This document shows positions 10,845 through 23,010 of a stretch of DNA of 64,000 bases, in pieces. This DNA comes from Chloranthus sessilifolius (Eukaryota > Streptophyta > Magnoliopsida > Chloranthales > Chloranthaceae): positions 82,678,097 to 82,742,096 of the forward strand of contig CM037590.1 of assembly GCA_021018995.1 (NCBI GenBank), read 5' to 3'. Positions within the stretch are counted from its first letter, which is position 1. The number at the start of each line of letters is the position of its first letter. A program made the translations under genes and the position numbers. Under the pieces are notes generated by a model. It was not told the DNA's origin, ran no database searches, and saw nothing but the letters and a program-made list of their open reading frames with translations.

Positions 10845-11369
10845 GCTTCAGATTTTGTGTAATTTGAGAACTATTAGGTCTTCGAAGACCTTGAAATCAT
10901 TTTTTTACGGTTATGTATAAATTCTATTTCATCGTTTTGTTGTGAGCTCATGGATTTGTTAATAGATGCGTGCACACATTTTGATATATGCACATGATTG
11001 GATAAATGTAGACTTAGTTGATAATATGTGCACTGGTAAAAAAACCGTGGATGTATTATTGGTTGTTTCAGTATCGAACTTTTGTACTTGCATGGTTAGG
11101 AGTGTGGCCTAGCCTTGACTAGGGAATTTTGTAAAAGATGTGATTCGGATACGTGTTCAGTTAAAGGATTGGATTCTTTTAGTTGAACAATTTCAATTTT
11201 TGTATAGATGTGATTCCGTTAAATGCTCAGCTAAAGGATTGGATTCTCTTAAGTAGGAAACTTCGATTTTCCCTTAGGTGTCATTTAGATCATGAGTACT
11301 CGCCAAAGCGGGGGAGAGACTATCCTTCCCCAAACCAAAAGACAACCAATTTTCTCGGATGAAAATTCC
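10845..11369 (+). other. E1 untranslated stretch between 3' ORF and PPT
   Basis: About 525 AT-rich bases without a convincing frame. A roughly 60-base segment is repeated (GTGATTCGGATACGTGTTCAGTTAAAGGATTGG at about 11140 and a near copy at about 11209). This is probably 3' untranslated sequence of the element. Confidence 0.5.
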
Positions 11370-11383
11370 TTAGGAGGGGAGAA
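11370..11383 (+). other. E1 polypurine tract
   Basis: TTAGGAGGGGAGAA lies immediately before the TG of the 3' LTR, the normal place and composition for the plus-strand primer of reverse transcription. Confidence 0.85.
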
Positions 11384-13553
11384 TGTAACGTCCAAAACAA
11401 TTTTGATTTTAGAACAGTTCCTTCTTGGTATGCGTGTCTGATAGGTCACGTGAATGATTATAAATTTTGAGAAGTAAATTAAATCATGAGAATAAGTCTC
11501 AAGTGAAAAAGGAGTTAGTGATAAGATGAGCCATTAGATGAAGTACCGTACTCCGGCGTGTGGTGTATCGGCTTAACACCCAAAATTATGACTTTTTGTA
11601 TAAAAGCCAATTGGATAGAATTTTTCCATTTCTTGCTTGGTTTGTTAAGAGAAGAGAAAGAAGAAAGAAAGCTTGAAACTTCTTCCACCCTTCTTGTGTG
11701 ATCCGACCGTTTGATCATAATGTTTACAATGGAGAGAGTGAAGAATTGTGTGGGTTGAAGTGGAGCTCCGTCTAAGGTTCCGTTTCGATTTAGTCGTCGG
11801 AGAGATCGACCTAATTTTACTCCGAAACCCTCCATGATAACGATCCATGGAAAATGCGTGATCGATCAAAGAAATGTAAGCAAGATGTGTTAATTATGTT
11901 GTGTATAGCTATGTTAAGCTTTAGGGAAAGAGTGTTTAAGAATAAATAAAGATTAAGAAGAAGTTTAAGGAAAAACGAGTCAGGAAGAAGAAGCCCGTAA
12001 GGCTAAAGAAATCTGTCAAAATCGATTGATCGAAATTAGAAATTGCTTGATCGATTTTGATAGAACAGAAGATAAGTGTGTTTTTCCGAAAAATTGATCG
12101 ATCGAATTGGGTTTCGATCGATCGATTCTGGAAACTGATCGATCGAATTGGGATTCGATCGATCGATTTGGTCAGATTTTGGCATTTTTCAGTTTTTAAG
12201 GAATGAACTTGGGGAGACTTTAGGGCTTTCCATTTTCCATCATTTTTGACATATGAGATATAATATGATGTGCTCTAGGTTGGGATTAAGAGGACGTGAT
12301 GAGAATGATACCTTGAGAAGAGGAAGTCTTCGTCTTGGCTTTGACTTGAGGTAGGGAATATTCCATACCATGTCCATTTGATACAAGCATGAATATTGTG
12401 ATATAAAAACTAAGAACGTAAAATTTATGAACTTTGTTATTCAAATATACGTGAGATTTGTACATGGATTCAAAACATGAAAAATGTGTGTGCGTGTGAA
12501 CTTCGAAATGAATCCTCTGTGTGTGTCAACTTTGAGATTTTAAACTTCGAAAAACTAGCTATGAAATACCACTTTTCGCGGTGATAAACTATAAGCAAAA
12601 CTGCACTGCGATTTGTGGTTCATGTGGAATGAATTTCTTGTGCTCCAGTACGGCGGGATATCCATTCATTCTTACCGATCTGTGATAAACTTCATTCGGC
12701 ACAAGTATCCCTCTTATGCAGGGGTTTGGGCATCATGAAAATAGTTTATTGAACGACGATGGTTGGAATTTCCATCGGTATATATGTGACTCTCAATGCT
12801 ATATATGTTTGATATTGTATTTAAGTGATCTATTTAAGTTTTCTTGTGTTAAGTGAAAAGATTTAGAACTCATGTGATTTAACTTTGAATCCTGCGTATA
12901 AGATCAGTTTTAATTCGATTCAAATGCTCTTTAAACTTCAAGTCTTTCAATTTATAAGCAAGTTCGATATGTCATAAGATATATGTGTGATGTGATAATA
13001 AGCATGATATTGATCTTTTTCCAATTGAGCTTAAGTTGTTAGCTCACCCTTCGACACGTCACAGGCACAGGAGTAGATACGAGTACCGGCGATCTTGAGC
13101 TAGACTATCCTGAGTACTTTTCGGAGGAGGAATCAGAGCCTCCGCCAAAAGAGTATTTCCCTTAGGGGATTGGGGTTGCACATTTTTGGAGATTTTGTGA
13201 GAGTAGGGCTTGGTATGTCCAGCCAATCTGTGTTTAGAATTTGGATTATGTAATTAAGTTTGGATAATTATATTTGTGAACCATCATGTTGGTGATGGTT
13301 GCCTATCACCGATGGTTCGTTTCGATTCTTTGTTCATGTGTTTGGCATGGAATTAGAACCGTTATTTTGATATGTTTGAAATATAGAAATGAAACTTTCT
13401 TTTACTGTATATGATGACTCTATCTGCTTAGTTAGAGATATCGGCTTTGATTTCCACTTTGTGTGTGGATGTACCAAGTGTTCCGTTCGGGGATCATTCT
13501 TATCGGCTATATGACGGTCCGAGTTTCATGGTTAGGAAATCCGGGCTGTCACA
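11384..13553 (+). repeat. E1 3' LTR
   Basis: Begins TGTAACGTCC and ends GGGCTGTCACA. Matches the 5' LTR along its length with several percent difference by eye, including the TATA box (11599-11606) and the TCGATCGA array (about 12020-12170). Confidence 0.92.
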
Positions 13554-13558
13554 TTGAG
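13554..13558. repeat. Target-site duplication of E1, right copy (TTGAG)
   Basis: Identical to 1683-1687. Beyond it the pre-insertion sequence resumes with GCAACTCACAGCC, which resembles the AGAACTCACAACC that follows the other GGAGATTGAG copy near 1540. Confidence 0.9.
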
Positions 13559-16399
13559 GCAACTCACAGCCAGAGATTCCTGTAGGGGTGATTCGATCTT
13601 ATCTTCTTCCATTCTCATCTATATAAGGCACATGAAGCCTTCTCCCCAAAGCAAGTGACTCCCCTCTCGGAAAAGGTAAATTTAAGTTATTTTTTATAGT
13701 AGATATATTGGGTAATTAATTGGGACATTTAAGGTTCATGAAGGGCGGGAGTGATTGATCTTCTTTGTCCACTTACTTTGTGTATTTGCTGTAGTGTATT
13801 GTTACTTTGCTAAATCAGAACTGATATGTGCTGGAGCAAACTGTTGTCATTTGCTCTAGATCAGTTTCGCAATGTTGTATAAATTTTTAGAATAGGACTT
13901 TGATTTCCTATAAAAATATAGGAGTTTGTAAGAGACTATCAATATATTAGTTTGGCAATGTTGTATGAATTTTTGGGATGAATTTTTAAAAAATGTTCTG
14001 CTGTATGAATTTTTAGTTATCCCTCTTCTCTTCTCTCCCCGATCCTCCAACTTCTTTACATAGCTTTCAACCAATTATTAAAAAAATGTTTAGAAATCAC
14101 TCCTCAATTGCGTTATTTGTCAACCATTTCTGCATATTCTTTATCTCAAATCTGTTATCCAAAAAAAATCTGTAGCCCAACATGTACATTATTTTCATGA
14201 TTTGGAGAAAAGGTGGGTGCCAAAACTGCTAAGTTTCTGTTGCTATTTCTCGAGTCTTTTTAGTGTATATGTTGTTGCTGTATATGAAGACTTTTCATAC
14301 TTATTTACTATTGCTAATTTATGTGGTTGAACTTGAGACTTTTAATTCTCTGTTACTACTGTGAATCTGGCTTTTATATATTTTGTGATGGGGAGCCTTG
14401 GAATTCCGATTGTGATCTATAAAACAGTATTACATCCATCAAATTTTATGAAATATGTATGTTGTTTTGGAGATACTTTAATTCATACATATTGTTTTGA
14501 AGATCTAATTTCTAAAATATACAGAAATTATTGATCTAAAGAGCTGGTTATTCTTAGTCCTAGATAGTTCTCTTTAGGCCTGTCATAATCAATTAATTAC
14601 TGTGAAGTCAGGGGATGTTGATTGTGCTTTTTACACACAGAAGTTTACTTCATGGCCAAGACCAAGGGGTGGGGAGAATCTACAAAAAACAAGAGTCGTT
14701 GGGAGAATCTACAAAAAACTCTCGTTTCTTTCACTTCCTCCAAAATTCATTTTTTTAATTTTATTTAATTTTATGAAAAGACTAAAATTCAATGAAAGAG
14801 AATCTACAAAAACAATGGTGGCGGGGAGAATCTACAAAACCAAGGGTGGTGGTTTCTGTTGTTTTGAATTACCATGGCCAGGTTTTGGTGAATCCTTGGT
14901 GGGTTTTGGAATAGAGGTGATAAGACTATGTTACTTTAAGGTAATATTTATTTATTTAATTTATCTAATTTTTTTTGTGGCTTTTTTTTATTTCCTCCTT
15001 TGGGGTTGATGTATTATTGGGTTATTAAGTTTAATTTTTCTGATTTTTTATTCTCTCTCTCTCTCTCATTCTTTGATTTTTTAATGAAAGATAAGAGATT
15101 TGGAATGATACAAGCAATGGTTAATATAGATAAAAATTCTATAGGTTATTTGATGGTTGTGATACAATGTGTCTTTGGATTTTAGAAAATCTTGTAACAT
15201 ACTAAAATTGGTTGTTGCTATATCATTTGAATGTTGGATTATATTATTTATTTTAGTACCCTCAGATAAAATCATGGTTTTTTTTTTTAATGATTGGATG
15301 AATGAGGAAATGTTAGATATAGTATTTTCCCTAGTGGAAGTATCCATCTATTGATGGGTTTTTAGCATGATTGGAATGTTTGACTCCACAAATCCTGATG
15401 GTGAGATGAGCCATTGACATACTTTTTCTCGTTACTAAGGCCAAGACCAAGTGGCATTTTCTGTTGCTGCTGCTATTGGATAGCTTCGGAAAAAACAAGA
15501 TAAAAATATATATGTACACCTTGTTCCAATCTAACCCATTAAAAGAAACTTGTTTGGAACTAAGACCCATATCGTCTAAACAAGAAACTCGAATTAGTTT
15601 TGTAAGGAGTTGATTTATGGGTTGTTGGGTTGTTAGGGTAGTGTGGGATCCAATAATCTCTTATACATCTCTCTCTCTGCCTCTTGCATTTATAAAAACG
15701 CTCTCTTTCCTCTATTTTATAGAGTGGAGAAGAAGGTAGGAGCCTCTGCTCAGGTGAAACATTACTTAGCCCACCAATACCAAATTTGTTCAAAAAACGA
15801 ATCTCAGGAAGTTCTCTTTGCCTCAGAAATTTGTCTTATCTACAATTTTAAAAATGGAATGAATGCTTGTATGTCATAGGGTGTCATACAATATTAAGAT
15901 CTAGGAGTTTCTAGGAGTTTATTTTGTGGAATGCTTGCCTATATTTTGAATCTATGCTTCTATTTATGTATAGAATAAAGAGAGAAATTTTTTTTTATAT
16001 GTTTCTAAGTTGTGGAATCTTGAAATATTCTTAAAGGGGGCAATTTGAGTTGCAGTATTAAGATCTAGATCAATGATTTCTCCACATATCAATGATTGAT
16101 CATGCATAATGTAGTTCCTATTATAAAATCTTTTCTTTCTTTGGCAGCTAAGCAGACGTCGTTCTGAATCATAGAGCTCCAACCACCAACATAAGCAGGT
16201 GGGTTGTTGTCCTTGATGGAGGGGCTATTGGTCATAATATTTGTAATTCTTTAAAACAAGTTTTATTGTATACTTCATGTATGACACTTGGTTCGGGTGG
16301 ACTATTTTGGAGTAGTAGACATATAGTCTACTAATGTATTTGATTGTAAGGCCTGCTATAGTAAGGATATTGTTATATGAACCCCATGTGGACTATAGT
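13559..16399. other. Unassigned flank between E1 and E2
   Basis: About 2.8 kb, strongly AT-rich, without similarity to the LTR elements here. Near the left edge, 13600-13680 has CTATATAAGG and a possible donor site (GGAAAAG|GTAAAT), and near 15720 AGTGGAGAAGAAG|GTAGG looks like another. There are CT microsatellites near 15053-15067 and 15668-15680. No protein I can name. It could be intron or promoter DNA of a host gene split by E1, or old intergenic sequence. The 135-residue frame at 14602-15009 is built on short repeats and hydrophobic low-complexity sequence and is not called. Confidence 0.3.
14671..14840 (+). repeat. Four copies of GAGAATCTACAAAA
   Basis: The word GAGAATCTACAAAA occurs at about 14673, 14703, 14798 and 14826, some copies extended to GGGGAGAATCTACAAAAAAC, with unrelated spacers. 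It is a small local dispersed repeat of unknown origin. Confidence 0.7.
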
Positions 16400-17090
16400 T
16401 GTGATAGCCCGGATTTTCCCAACCTTAAATTTGGAGACAATTTTTTTTTTTTTTTTTCACTTATACCAAATGGGAAAACCCGGACCGCCAGATCGTAGAT
16501 CACAATCTGATACAGAAAATATTGGTACAACAAAGCGAAAACATAAACTCCAGTTCTATAGTGAAAGAACAGTAATTAAGTACCTACAAGTGTATTCAAA
16601 GAATTACAAAACTACACTTACCAAAACTCAAATGCAATCTACGATCCCAAAATCTTACCACTCCACAAGTCCTCAAACCCAAAACCCGTATCTTGCTAAA
16701 CCTGTGACTTATAGTCGAAGGGTGAGCTTCATCCAAGCTCAGTAGAAGAAATTCAAACACAATTTACATCTTATCATTGAAGTGCATAGATTCGGTGACA
16801 TAATTTCAAAACCATTTGTATCAAACTGAGTTGCAAATATTACATTTTCATTTTCAAAACATAGCGCAGCGGAAACAGAGCATATCGAGAACAAATACAT
16901 ATGAAAAACAAGGATACTTATCAAAACATAGCTGAAAATGAAAGCAAATAAAAGCAGAATAAATTAAAATAGAACATGTTAGAAACAGTGATATATCATG
17001 ATAAGAGCATAACAAGACGGGACAACATATCCTCAAATCGAAGCATACAAGAAACGAGACGTATCAAGAAACGGGACAAACATATCGAAA

Positions 17091-17420
17091 GCCAAAGCAT
17101 CCCATAGCGGGAATAAGGTAAAAACCTCGGGGACTCAACCCCTCTTTGCACACAAAGTATGACCAACACATCCCATAAGTGGGGAACCGAAGCACATATA
17201 TCAGAAGGCCAAAGCATCCCATAAGCGGGAACAGGGTCGTAACCTCGGGGACTCAACCCCTCTTTGCACACAAAGTATCATCACATCACATCACATAGGG
17301 TCACAAATCAACGAGGGGCCAAAGCATCCCATAAGCGGGAACAAAGCATTCCATAAGCGGGAACAGAGTAAAAACCTCGGGGACTCAACCCCTCTTCGGA
17401 GACTCAACTCCTCTCTGCCA
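17091..17420 (-). repeat. Tandem repeat of about 110-117 bp, three units, in the E2 LTR
   Basis: Units begin GCCAAAGCATCCCATA at 17091, 17208 and 17318. Each continues with AGCGGGAA and then ACCTCGGGGACTCAACCCCT. The last unit has an extra partial copy of the AAGCGGGAAC piece. The GGGACTCAACCCCT core is partly self-complementary. Open frames through it are by-products of the repeat. Confidence 0.85.
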
Positions 17421-17481
17421 CTTGTTGTTCAGATTCAAAGAGTTCTCATCCTTACCAGAAACATGAACGAATTCAAAAAAT

Positions 17482-17630
17482 GGAACGAAACACAAACGGA
17501 TATGGAACGAAATACAAACGGATACGGAACGAAACACAAATGGATACGGAACGAAGCACAAACGGATACGGAACGAAATGCAAACAGATACATAAGCGGA
17601 ATGAACACCGATACATAAACGGAACGGACA
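17482..17630 (-). repeat. 22-bp tandem repeat, five units plus decayed copies, in the E2 LTR
   Basis: GGAACGAAACACAAACGGATAC is repeated head to tail from 17482 to about 17591 with one to three changes per copy, followed by two poorer copies to about 17630. The four overlapping short frames with FVPYPFVFRSVSVC-like repeats on the - strand come from this and are not genes. Confidence 0.85.
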
Positions 17631-18310
17631 TACACATGCATTCAATTTCAAATTCATACTTCAAAGCTTTCATATTTTCTAAAACAGTTACAAAATATTC
17701 ATTTATATCACATCATCAATGAATAAAATCAAAAATGCAATTAGATGGTGAATTTCCCCTACCTTAACCTCGATGCTGCACGAAGCCAAGCGAAGCTCTA
17801 TCTATGGCTTTTCATCCTCAATCTACATCATGAACATAACATGTATCAAAGACTAACTCTAGTTACTAGAAACTTAGACATCTATAAATGTTTCTCGACA
17901 CGAGGTGGAAACGGACAAATTCATGATAATCTAAAATTTGATGTACCTTCCCATAAACGTTCAACCTTTAACCATTTAGATTCATGAGTTATTCAAAACA
18001 TAAACATTGTAGATCTCGAAGTTATCTTTCCAACACAATAAGCATCATATCAATCGGAGTTTGGCACAAAAAGTTACGGCTAAAATACCAAGACTATATC
18101 GGTACCTCAGTCGAAACGTGCCAACTCATACTTGATGTAACTTCCTTCTACATTTTGACCTTTAAAACATTTGATTCATTGCTTTTAATATACATGAAAG
18201 TTGTAGGTCTAGTTGTCCTCTTTCCAACTCCTTACGAATCACCTGATTCCGAGTTTGGGATAAAATGTTATGGCTAAAACACCAAAGCACTGTCGGCGCG
18301 CACAGTTAAA

Positions 18311-18570
18311 TTTGATCGATCGAAATCTAATTTCAATTGATCGAATTTGAAACTCGATCGATCGAAATCCATTTCGATTGATTGAATTTCAACAGAAATC
18401 CTCAACACTTCCTATTTTATACTTTTCGATCGATCAAATTTGTAACTTGATTGATCGAAACACATTTCGATCGATCAAATCTAATTTCAATCGATCGAAA
18501 TCCTTCAGAATTCGAAATTCCTAAGTCTGAAGTCAAATTCGATCGACCGAATTCAGTTTCGATCGATCGA
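18311..18570 (-). repeat. TCGATCGA word array in the E2 LTR
   Basis: About ten copies or near copies of TCGATCGA, commonly as TTTCGATCGATCGAAAT, over 260 bases. It is the same word as in E1, here in the opposite orientation; being self-complementary, the word itself has no strand. Confidence 0.8.
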
Positions 18571-19344
18571 AATTTAGAGATTTCGCCCAACCTTTGTTTT
18601 TCTCAATTTTCACCCTTTTTCTTCTCTTAATCCATCATTTACACAATAAATCTAAGCTAAATCATCATACACAACATAAATCTACAAAACCTTACCTCAA
18701 ATTGGTCCGATTAACCCATAGATCGGATTATCTTCTCCGTTTAACAAAAAGGGTTTCCAAAACCCAAACCGAGCATCTCCGAACTCTACGATCACAGCCA
18801 AGCCTTCTCAATCGTCGGTAAACCTTCCACACACCTCACACAAACCGACGCTACGATTAGCGGCTCAAAACACACAATCTCTTCGCTCAAAGAAATGGGC
18901 TTCCAAAACCCCCCAAACGGCTCCAAATCGCACAACCAATGCACAAACGTCGAAACCGACGGCGATCCTTCCTTTCCACGAGTCCACAAAACTTTTTCAC
19001 ACAAAAAACCTAAACTCGACGCATCCGGATCCGCAAGATTTCTCCTTCTTCTTCTTCCTCTTTCTCTCTTCCAAACCCAAAACCCTCTCTTCAAACGAAT
19101 GGCTTCTAAGAGAAGCCTCTCCCTTTCTTAAACCTAAAGCTCCGGCTCGCGTGTGAAACACATACATGCTTGACAGGTGTACAAGACCCTACAAAATGAT
19201 CTAACACCGCACGAGTGTGCACTTTTCACACCAAATCTAATCCGACTCAAGTCATCAAGTTGACTTCACTTGATCAAATAAGTGATCAGACAGGCACGCA
19301 TCTCAAGGTATACTATTCAAAGTCCAAATTTTTGGGATGTTACA

Positions 19345-19480
19345 TCCTTCCCACCTTAAAGAATTTTCATCCTCGAAAATTGCCCCTAGTCACGAGGTCT
19401 CACCACGCACATCAATTGATCGTACACATCAGGATACAATTTGATTGGTACACAATAAAAATAAAGTGCGGTTATTACAA
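19345..19480 (-). mobile_element. E2 polypurine tract and a short internal remnant
   Basis: TCCTTCCCACCTTAAAG at 19345-19361 reads as a purine-rich tract on the - strand directly before the E2 LTR. About 120 further bases could be the end of the E2 interior; no coding domain is present. The right boundary is approximate. Confidence 0.5.
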
Positions 19481-19746
19481 TAGTAGATTGTAGCAACACT
19501 GTTTATATTACCTCTGTCTGTAGTATATATCTTGCTAGTCTACTATAGTCCACAACATTGTCAATCCTTTATACAGGGGTGTGTTATTGTGAACCCCATT
19601 ATTGTGAACCCCCCACATAGGAGACTGAAATTATGGGTGCATGCAGTTTCACAAAATTCATATAAACTTCATTGGGGCCTACTGTTTGATGAATCCCATC
19701 AGGAAAAGTACCTAGTGATTTATACATATATAGTGCTTTAAATTAG
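19481..19746. other. Unassigned flank between E2 and E3
   Basis: About 270 bases with no gene. It contains TTATTGTGAACCCC twice in a row near 19582-19612, and the 8-base palindrome ACTATAGT at 19542-19549, which also lies directly left of E2 (16392-16399). Confidence 0.4.
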
Positions 19747-22700
19747 TGTGGGAACGGATGAGGCTTTTAATTGTACTTAGCCTTAACCTATTGCAAGCAC
19801 ACAACAAAAATTGTAGAACTAGTATAGGATCATTCCCACAAGGAGGGTCAATCTTTCTTTTCCCTTCTTTTTGAGAAAACTTTTATTTGTCTTTTAAAAC
19901 TTTGGAAATATGAATAAAAGAATGGTTGTTAAACTAATTGCGAGAAAAGTAAATCTAAATCCTCCTACTCCCAGATTATGTTCCTCAATTACAATCCTTC
20001 AGCTCTCAGATGTTTACAAAAGTAAAATACCGTTACATTCTATCTCAGTCCTCTAGAATTTAGGCGTCAATTAAAAACTAGATTTCCTTAACATAAATTT
20101 ATACCAATCAACAATCCTCTAGAAATTTAGGCATCAATCAAACTCAAGAAAACTGTAGATGGAAAATAAAAATCATTATACTAATCTGTAAATTCAAGAC
20201 TTTAGTCGTCAATTAAAATCAAGAATTCTTAAATGTTTACAAAGCAGAAAATATGCATAAAATAAAACTAAACTAGAAAGAAAAGTAGAACCATCCAAAG
20301 GGTTGATCTTTCAGACTCTTCGGCCTTGGTTGTTAGGCAAGATTTTCATATATCTACGGATAATTTTACTTGATAAAAACTACTCTAAGGTGATGTTTCA
20401 TAATTCCAACCTCAGTTATCAATTGATGCTGAGAATTCCTTGGATAAGTTTTTCTCCTAAGCCGAACCCTCTTATTTATAGATCATAAGGGGTCAGTTTG
20501 CATTATTCGAATTCTAATAAAAATAAACTACTAAAAGTAAAACTTTCTAACAAAACTAAACTTTTAATCCTAATCTTCCTTTCTTTGGATGGTAGATGCC
20601 TGCAGGACTTGTTCCTATTTCACAACTATAGAGAGATCTTTAGGATTCTTTCACCAATCTTGTCAGATCCGTGAGTTGCTAGACTTTTAATTTAAGTGAT
20701 CTTCTAATTTTCTACATGGTGGTGCATATCTTCATGTGATCAACAGCAGTGATCTTTATCTCGTACAATCGTGATTACGATTTCTCTCTTCATTCAATAT
20801 GATTTCTTCAACATGATCGATCGTATCCCTGCTTCGCATCCTCCAGTCTTGAGCGTCTTTTGAGGAATCGTAAAGGCGATTTCTCTTCTTTTCTTCTTCT
20901 TTCGCTCTCTCTTGAGCTTATGATTTCTCTTATGATAGATCGTATCTCCTTTCTTTCAGCTTACAGACTGGTTCTTACTACGATTGGTTGTATCTATGTA
21001 CGATTGTGATTCTTATTACTTTTTAAGTTCATTTTGGCGAAGATTAATACTTTAGCTCTATTCTGTTGTCTATTTTGAATATTTGCACATTAACATCTCA
21101 TTAGTAGCAAACTGGGGTCTAGCATCAGTAAATTAAGGGTGATAAAATGGTAAAATATCTAACTGATCACACCTCCAAACTTAATCTTTGCTAGTCCCTA
21201 GCATACAAGGAAAAGTAAACTAACCTAAAACTACAAATTTAAATGCCTCTTTCGTAGGGAGCACAATTTCATTTAATAGATGCAACAAGCCTTTAAATTC
21301 CTAGGTGATTCCCAGTGGAGGAGTTATAGTATCCTGAAGGATTTAAGTGAAGTTACCTATAAACTTCAAATACTTTTGGCTTTTTCAAAAAGGTTTTTTA
21401 AAACAAAAGGGAAGAAAAAGATTTCTAGACTAATTCTATACACTACTTAGTTAATCATCACATGGTTGTTGTAATTTTTAAAAGTATGATTTCATCAACC
21501 CTTGCTCTCCATCCTAGCAGTTATCCCTGATCAGAATTCAACATTTTCAATTCATATTATGCCTAGTGTGTGCGTATCAGTGAGCAATTTCTTCATCATA
21601 GGTTTCTCTAAACTGTAAATTTAAAAAATATTTTCATCCAAACTCTCACTCTTGGCATACTCTAAAAAAGAAATCAAAATTTTTGGGTTCTCACAATATG
21701 ATGTATATAATGAATAATTCAAAGGATAAATGACAAAAGAATGAATCTCCTGAAGAAAAATAATCAATTCTATTCATATGTTTTCTTGTTTATCCATAGT
21801 ATCTATTATAAATATCTCTACTAGACTCATGTTTTTGTAAATCATGAATCAGAAAGGTCTTTATTCGGCTTGTAATGGGGGTTTGGGTTAAGAGGGTTCC
21901 AAAGAAAGGTAGAAAAGATTCAAGAGTTTCTGAGAATTCAACTCATCTCTCTCCTATCGTCTTCTTCTCTTTTCTTTTTCTGCTTCAGTGAATATCCAAA
22001 AAGCTAGATAGCTACTTCCCATATACCTTTTTTTTTTTTTTCCAATAAATCACTTTTTTTTTTTAGTTTAGAAGTTTTTTGCTTCTCTTTTTCAGATATC
22101 CTCTTGAATATTTTTCTCATTTTTGAAAGCTTTTTGCTTCTCTTTTTCTTTAGAATCGTATTTACGATCTCTCTTATTTTCCCATATTTTCTTCTGAAAG
22201 TTTATTTCTTTCTCAGTTGTACCCTTTTTTGGCATATCCCTTATCTGTTATTGCATACTCCTTCCACACCCTATTTCTCTCGTTTGTTCTAAAAAATAAG
22301 GGTAAAAGATTGAAAGTTTTGGATAGTACATGTGGTTAAGGGTTTATAAATTCTTGGTATAAAGAAATTTGGTTTAGGCTTCTAATATGGGTTTAAAGGG
22401 TAAATATATCTCTAGGATTTTTTTCATTTTGGCTCAAACAAATCAAAAGATGACTTTTAATCATTTTCACGATTTACTAATAAGAATGTCATATTGTTTT
22501 AATACATAGAATAGACAGTTCTAGGAAAACAAGTCATCATAATCATAAAATATTTGATTCAAATTACAGAAATATGAGATTTCATACTGTCAAGAAGTTC
22601 AAGAAAATTTTGAGTTCGAATAGTTAGCAATCTCTCTAAAAAAGAAAGGAATTAAGTCCCCAAAAGCTCACTGGTTATATGATTTTAAAACTATAATCTA

Positions 22701-22994
22701 AATATTACAGTTTAAATCAAAGTATAGTTTCAAATATTCAATTCTGATTCTGTGTATAAAAGGACTAAACATGAATCATAACTGCTCCATTTTTTTATGG
22801 TTGAACTCCTACTACTATGGGTTGTAAGATTTATAGAATCATAACTTTTCTACCATAACTAACATGTAATGGTTAAAAACTAAAAATTAAAATATGTTCA
22901 AAGAAATAAAATAGAATTAAAACTATTCTAAAACAAGAAAAAAATAAATTATATGCTCTAAGCAAACAAAATTATTATACACAAAATGTGTATA
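19747..22994 (-). repeat. E3 3' LTR
   Basis: The outer end is TGTGGGAACGGATGAGG on the + strand, supported by the related inverted end at 879. The inner end is placed at the CCGCCCCCC tract and is accurate to a few bases. It includes three copies of a motif like TCTAGAATTTAGGCGTCAATTAAAA (about 20045, 20110 and 20188), a TACGATTG/GATCGTA word array at about 20755-21010, and long T-rich runs near 22030-22160. Confidence 0.7.
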
Positions 22995-23010
22995 CCGCCC
23001 CCCCTCAAAC
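22995..23010 (-). other. E3 polypurine tract
   Basis: CCGCCCCCCCTCAAAC, i.e. GTTTGAGGGGGGGCGG on the - strand. It matches in position and composition the AGGTTTGGGGGTG tracts of E7 and E9. All three are followed toward lower coordinates by their LTR. Confidence 0.65.

Larger units (their letters stand above)
1688..13553 (+). mobile_element. E1: Tekay/Del-type chromovirus (Ty3/gypsy), end to end but broken
   Basis: An 11.9-kb LTR retrotransposon with all outer landmarks: TTGAG target-site duplication, 2.2-kb LTRs starting TGT and ending TGTCACA, an initiator-Met-type PBS, gag with zinc knuckles, protease, reverse transcriptase, RNase H, integrase and a chromodomain-like tail, then a word array, an additional 3' ORF and a polypurine tract. 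Long LTRs plus a chromodomain-like C-terminus after the integrase GPY/F region point to the Tekay/Del clade. The two LTRs differ at several percent of positions by eye (7 differences in about 125 bases near 3181-3305), so the insertion is not recent. The coding region carries roughly ten or more interruptions and is a fossil. Confidence 0.92.
16400..19344 (-). mobile_element. E2: Tekay-type LTR, - strand
   Basis: On the + strand it starts TGTGATAGCCCGGATTT and ends GATGTTACA. These are the reverse complements of a Tekay LTR end (compare AAATCCGGGTTGTCACA in E1) and start (compare TGTAACGTCC). A purine-rich tract follows on the - strand (19345-19361), so this is the 3' LTR of a - strand element. 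Length is 2.9 kb. It contains a 110-117-bp tandem repeat, a 22-bp tandem repeat and a TCGATCGA array. ATAGT precedes it (16395-16399) and recurs at 19545-19549, but that distal copy does not abut an LTR end. Confidence 0.75.

Noticed and set aside
14602-15009. 135-residue + strand frame as a host gene
   Set aside because: Its first half is built on the GAGAATCTACAAAA repeats and the rest is hydrophobic low-complexity sequence from T-rich DNA.
13559-16399. tRNA or other small RNA genes in the unassigned flank
   Set aside because: I looked for A-box/B-box pairs and cloverleaf arms by eye and saw none. A tRNA or Rfam scan would settle it.
17482-17630. CRISPR-like appearance of short regular repeats
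   Set aside because: Units are head to tail without unique spacers, inside a plant LTR. No cas genes, and the context is eukaryotic.
17385-17722. Overlapping frames with FVPYPFVF- or GYGTKYKRI-like repeats
   Set aside because: They are translations of the 22-bp tandem repeat, open in several frames on both strands. No start context and no conservation argument.
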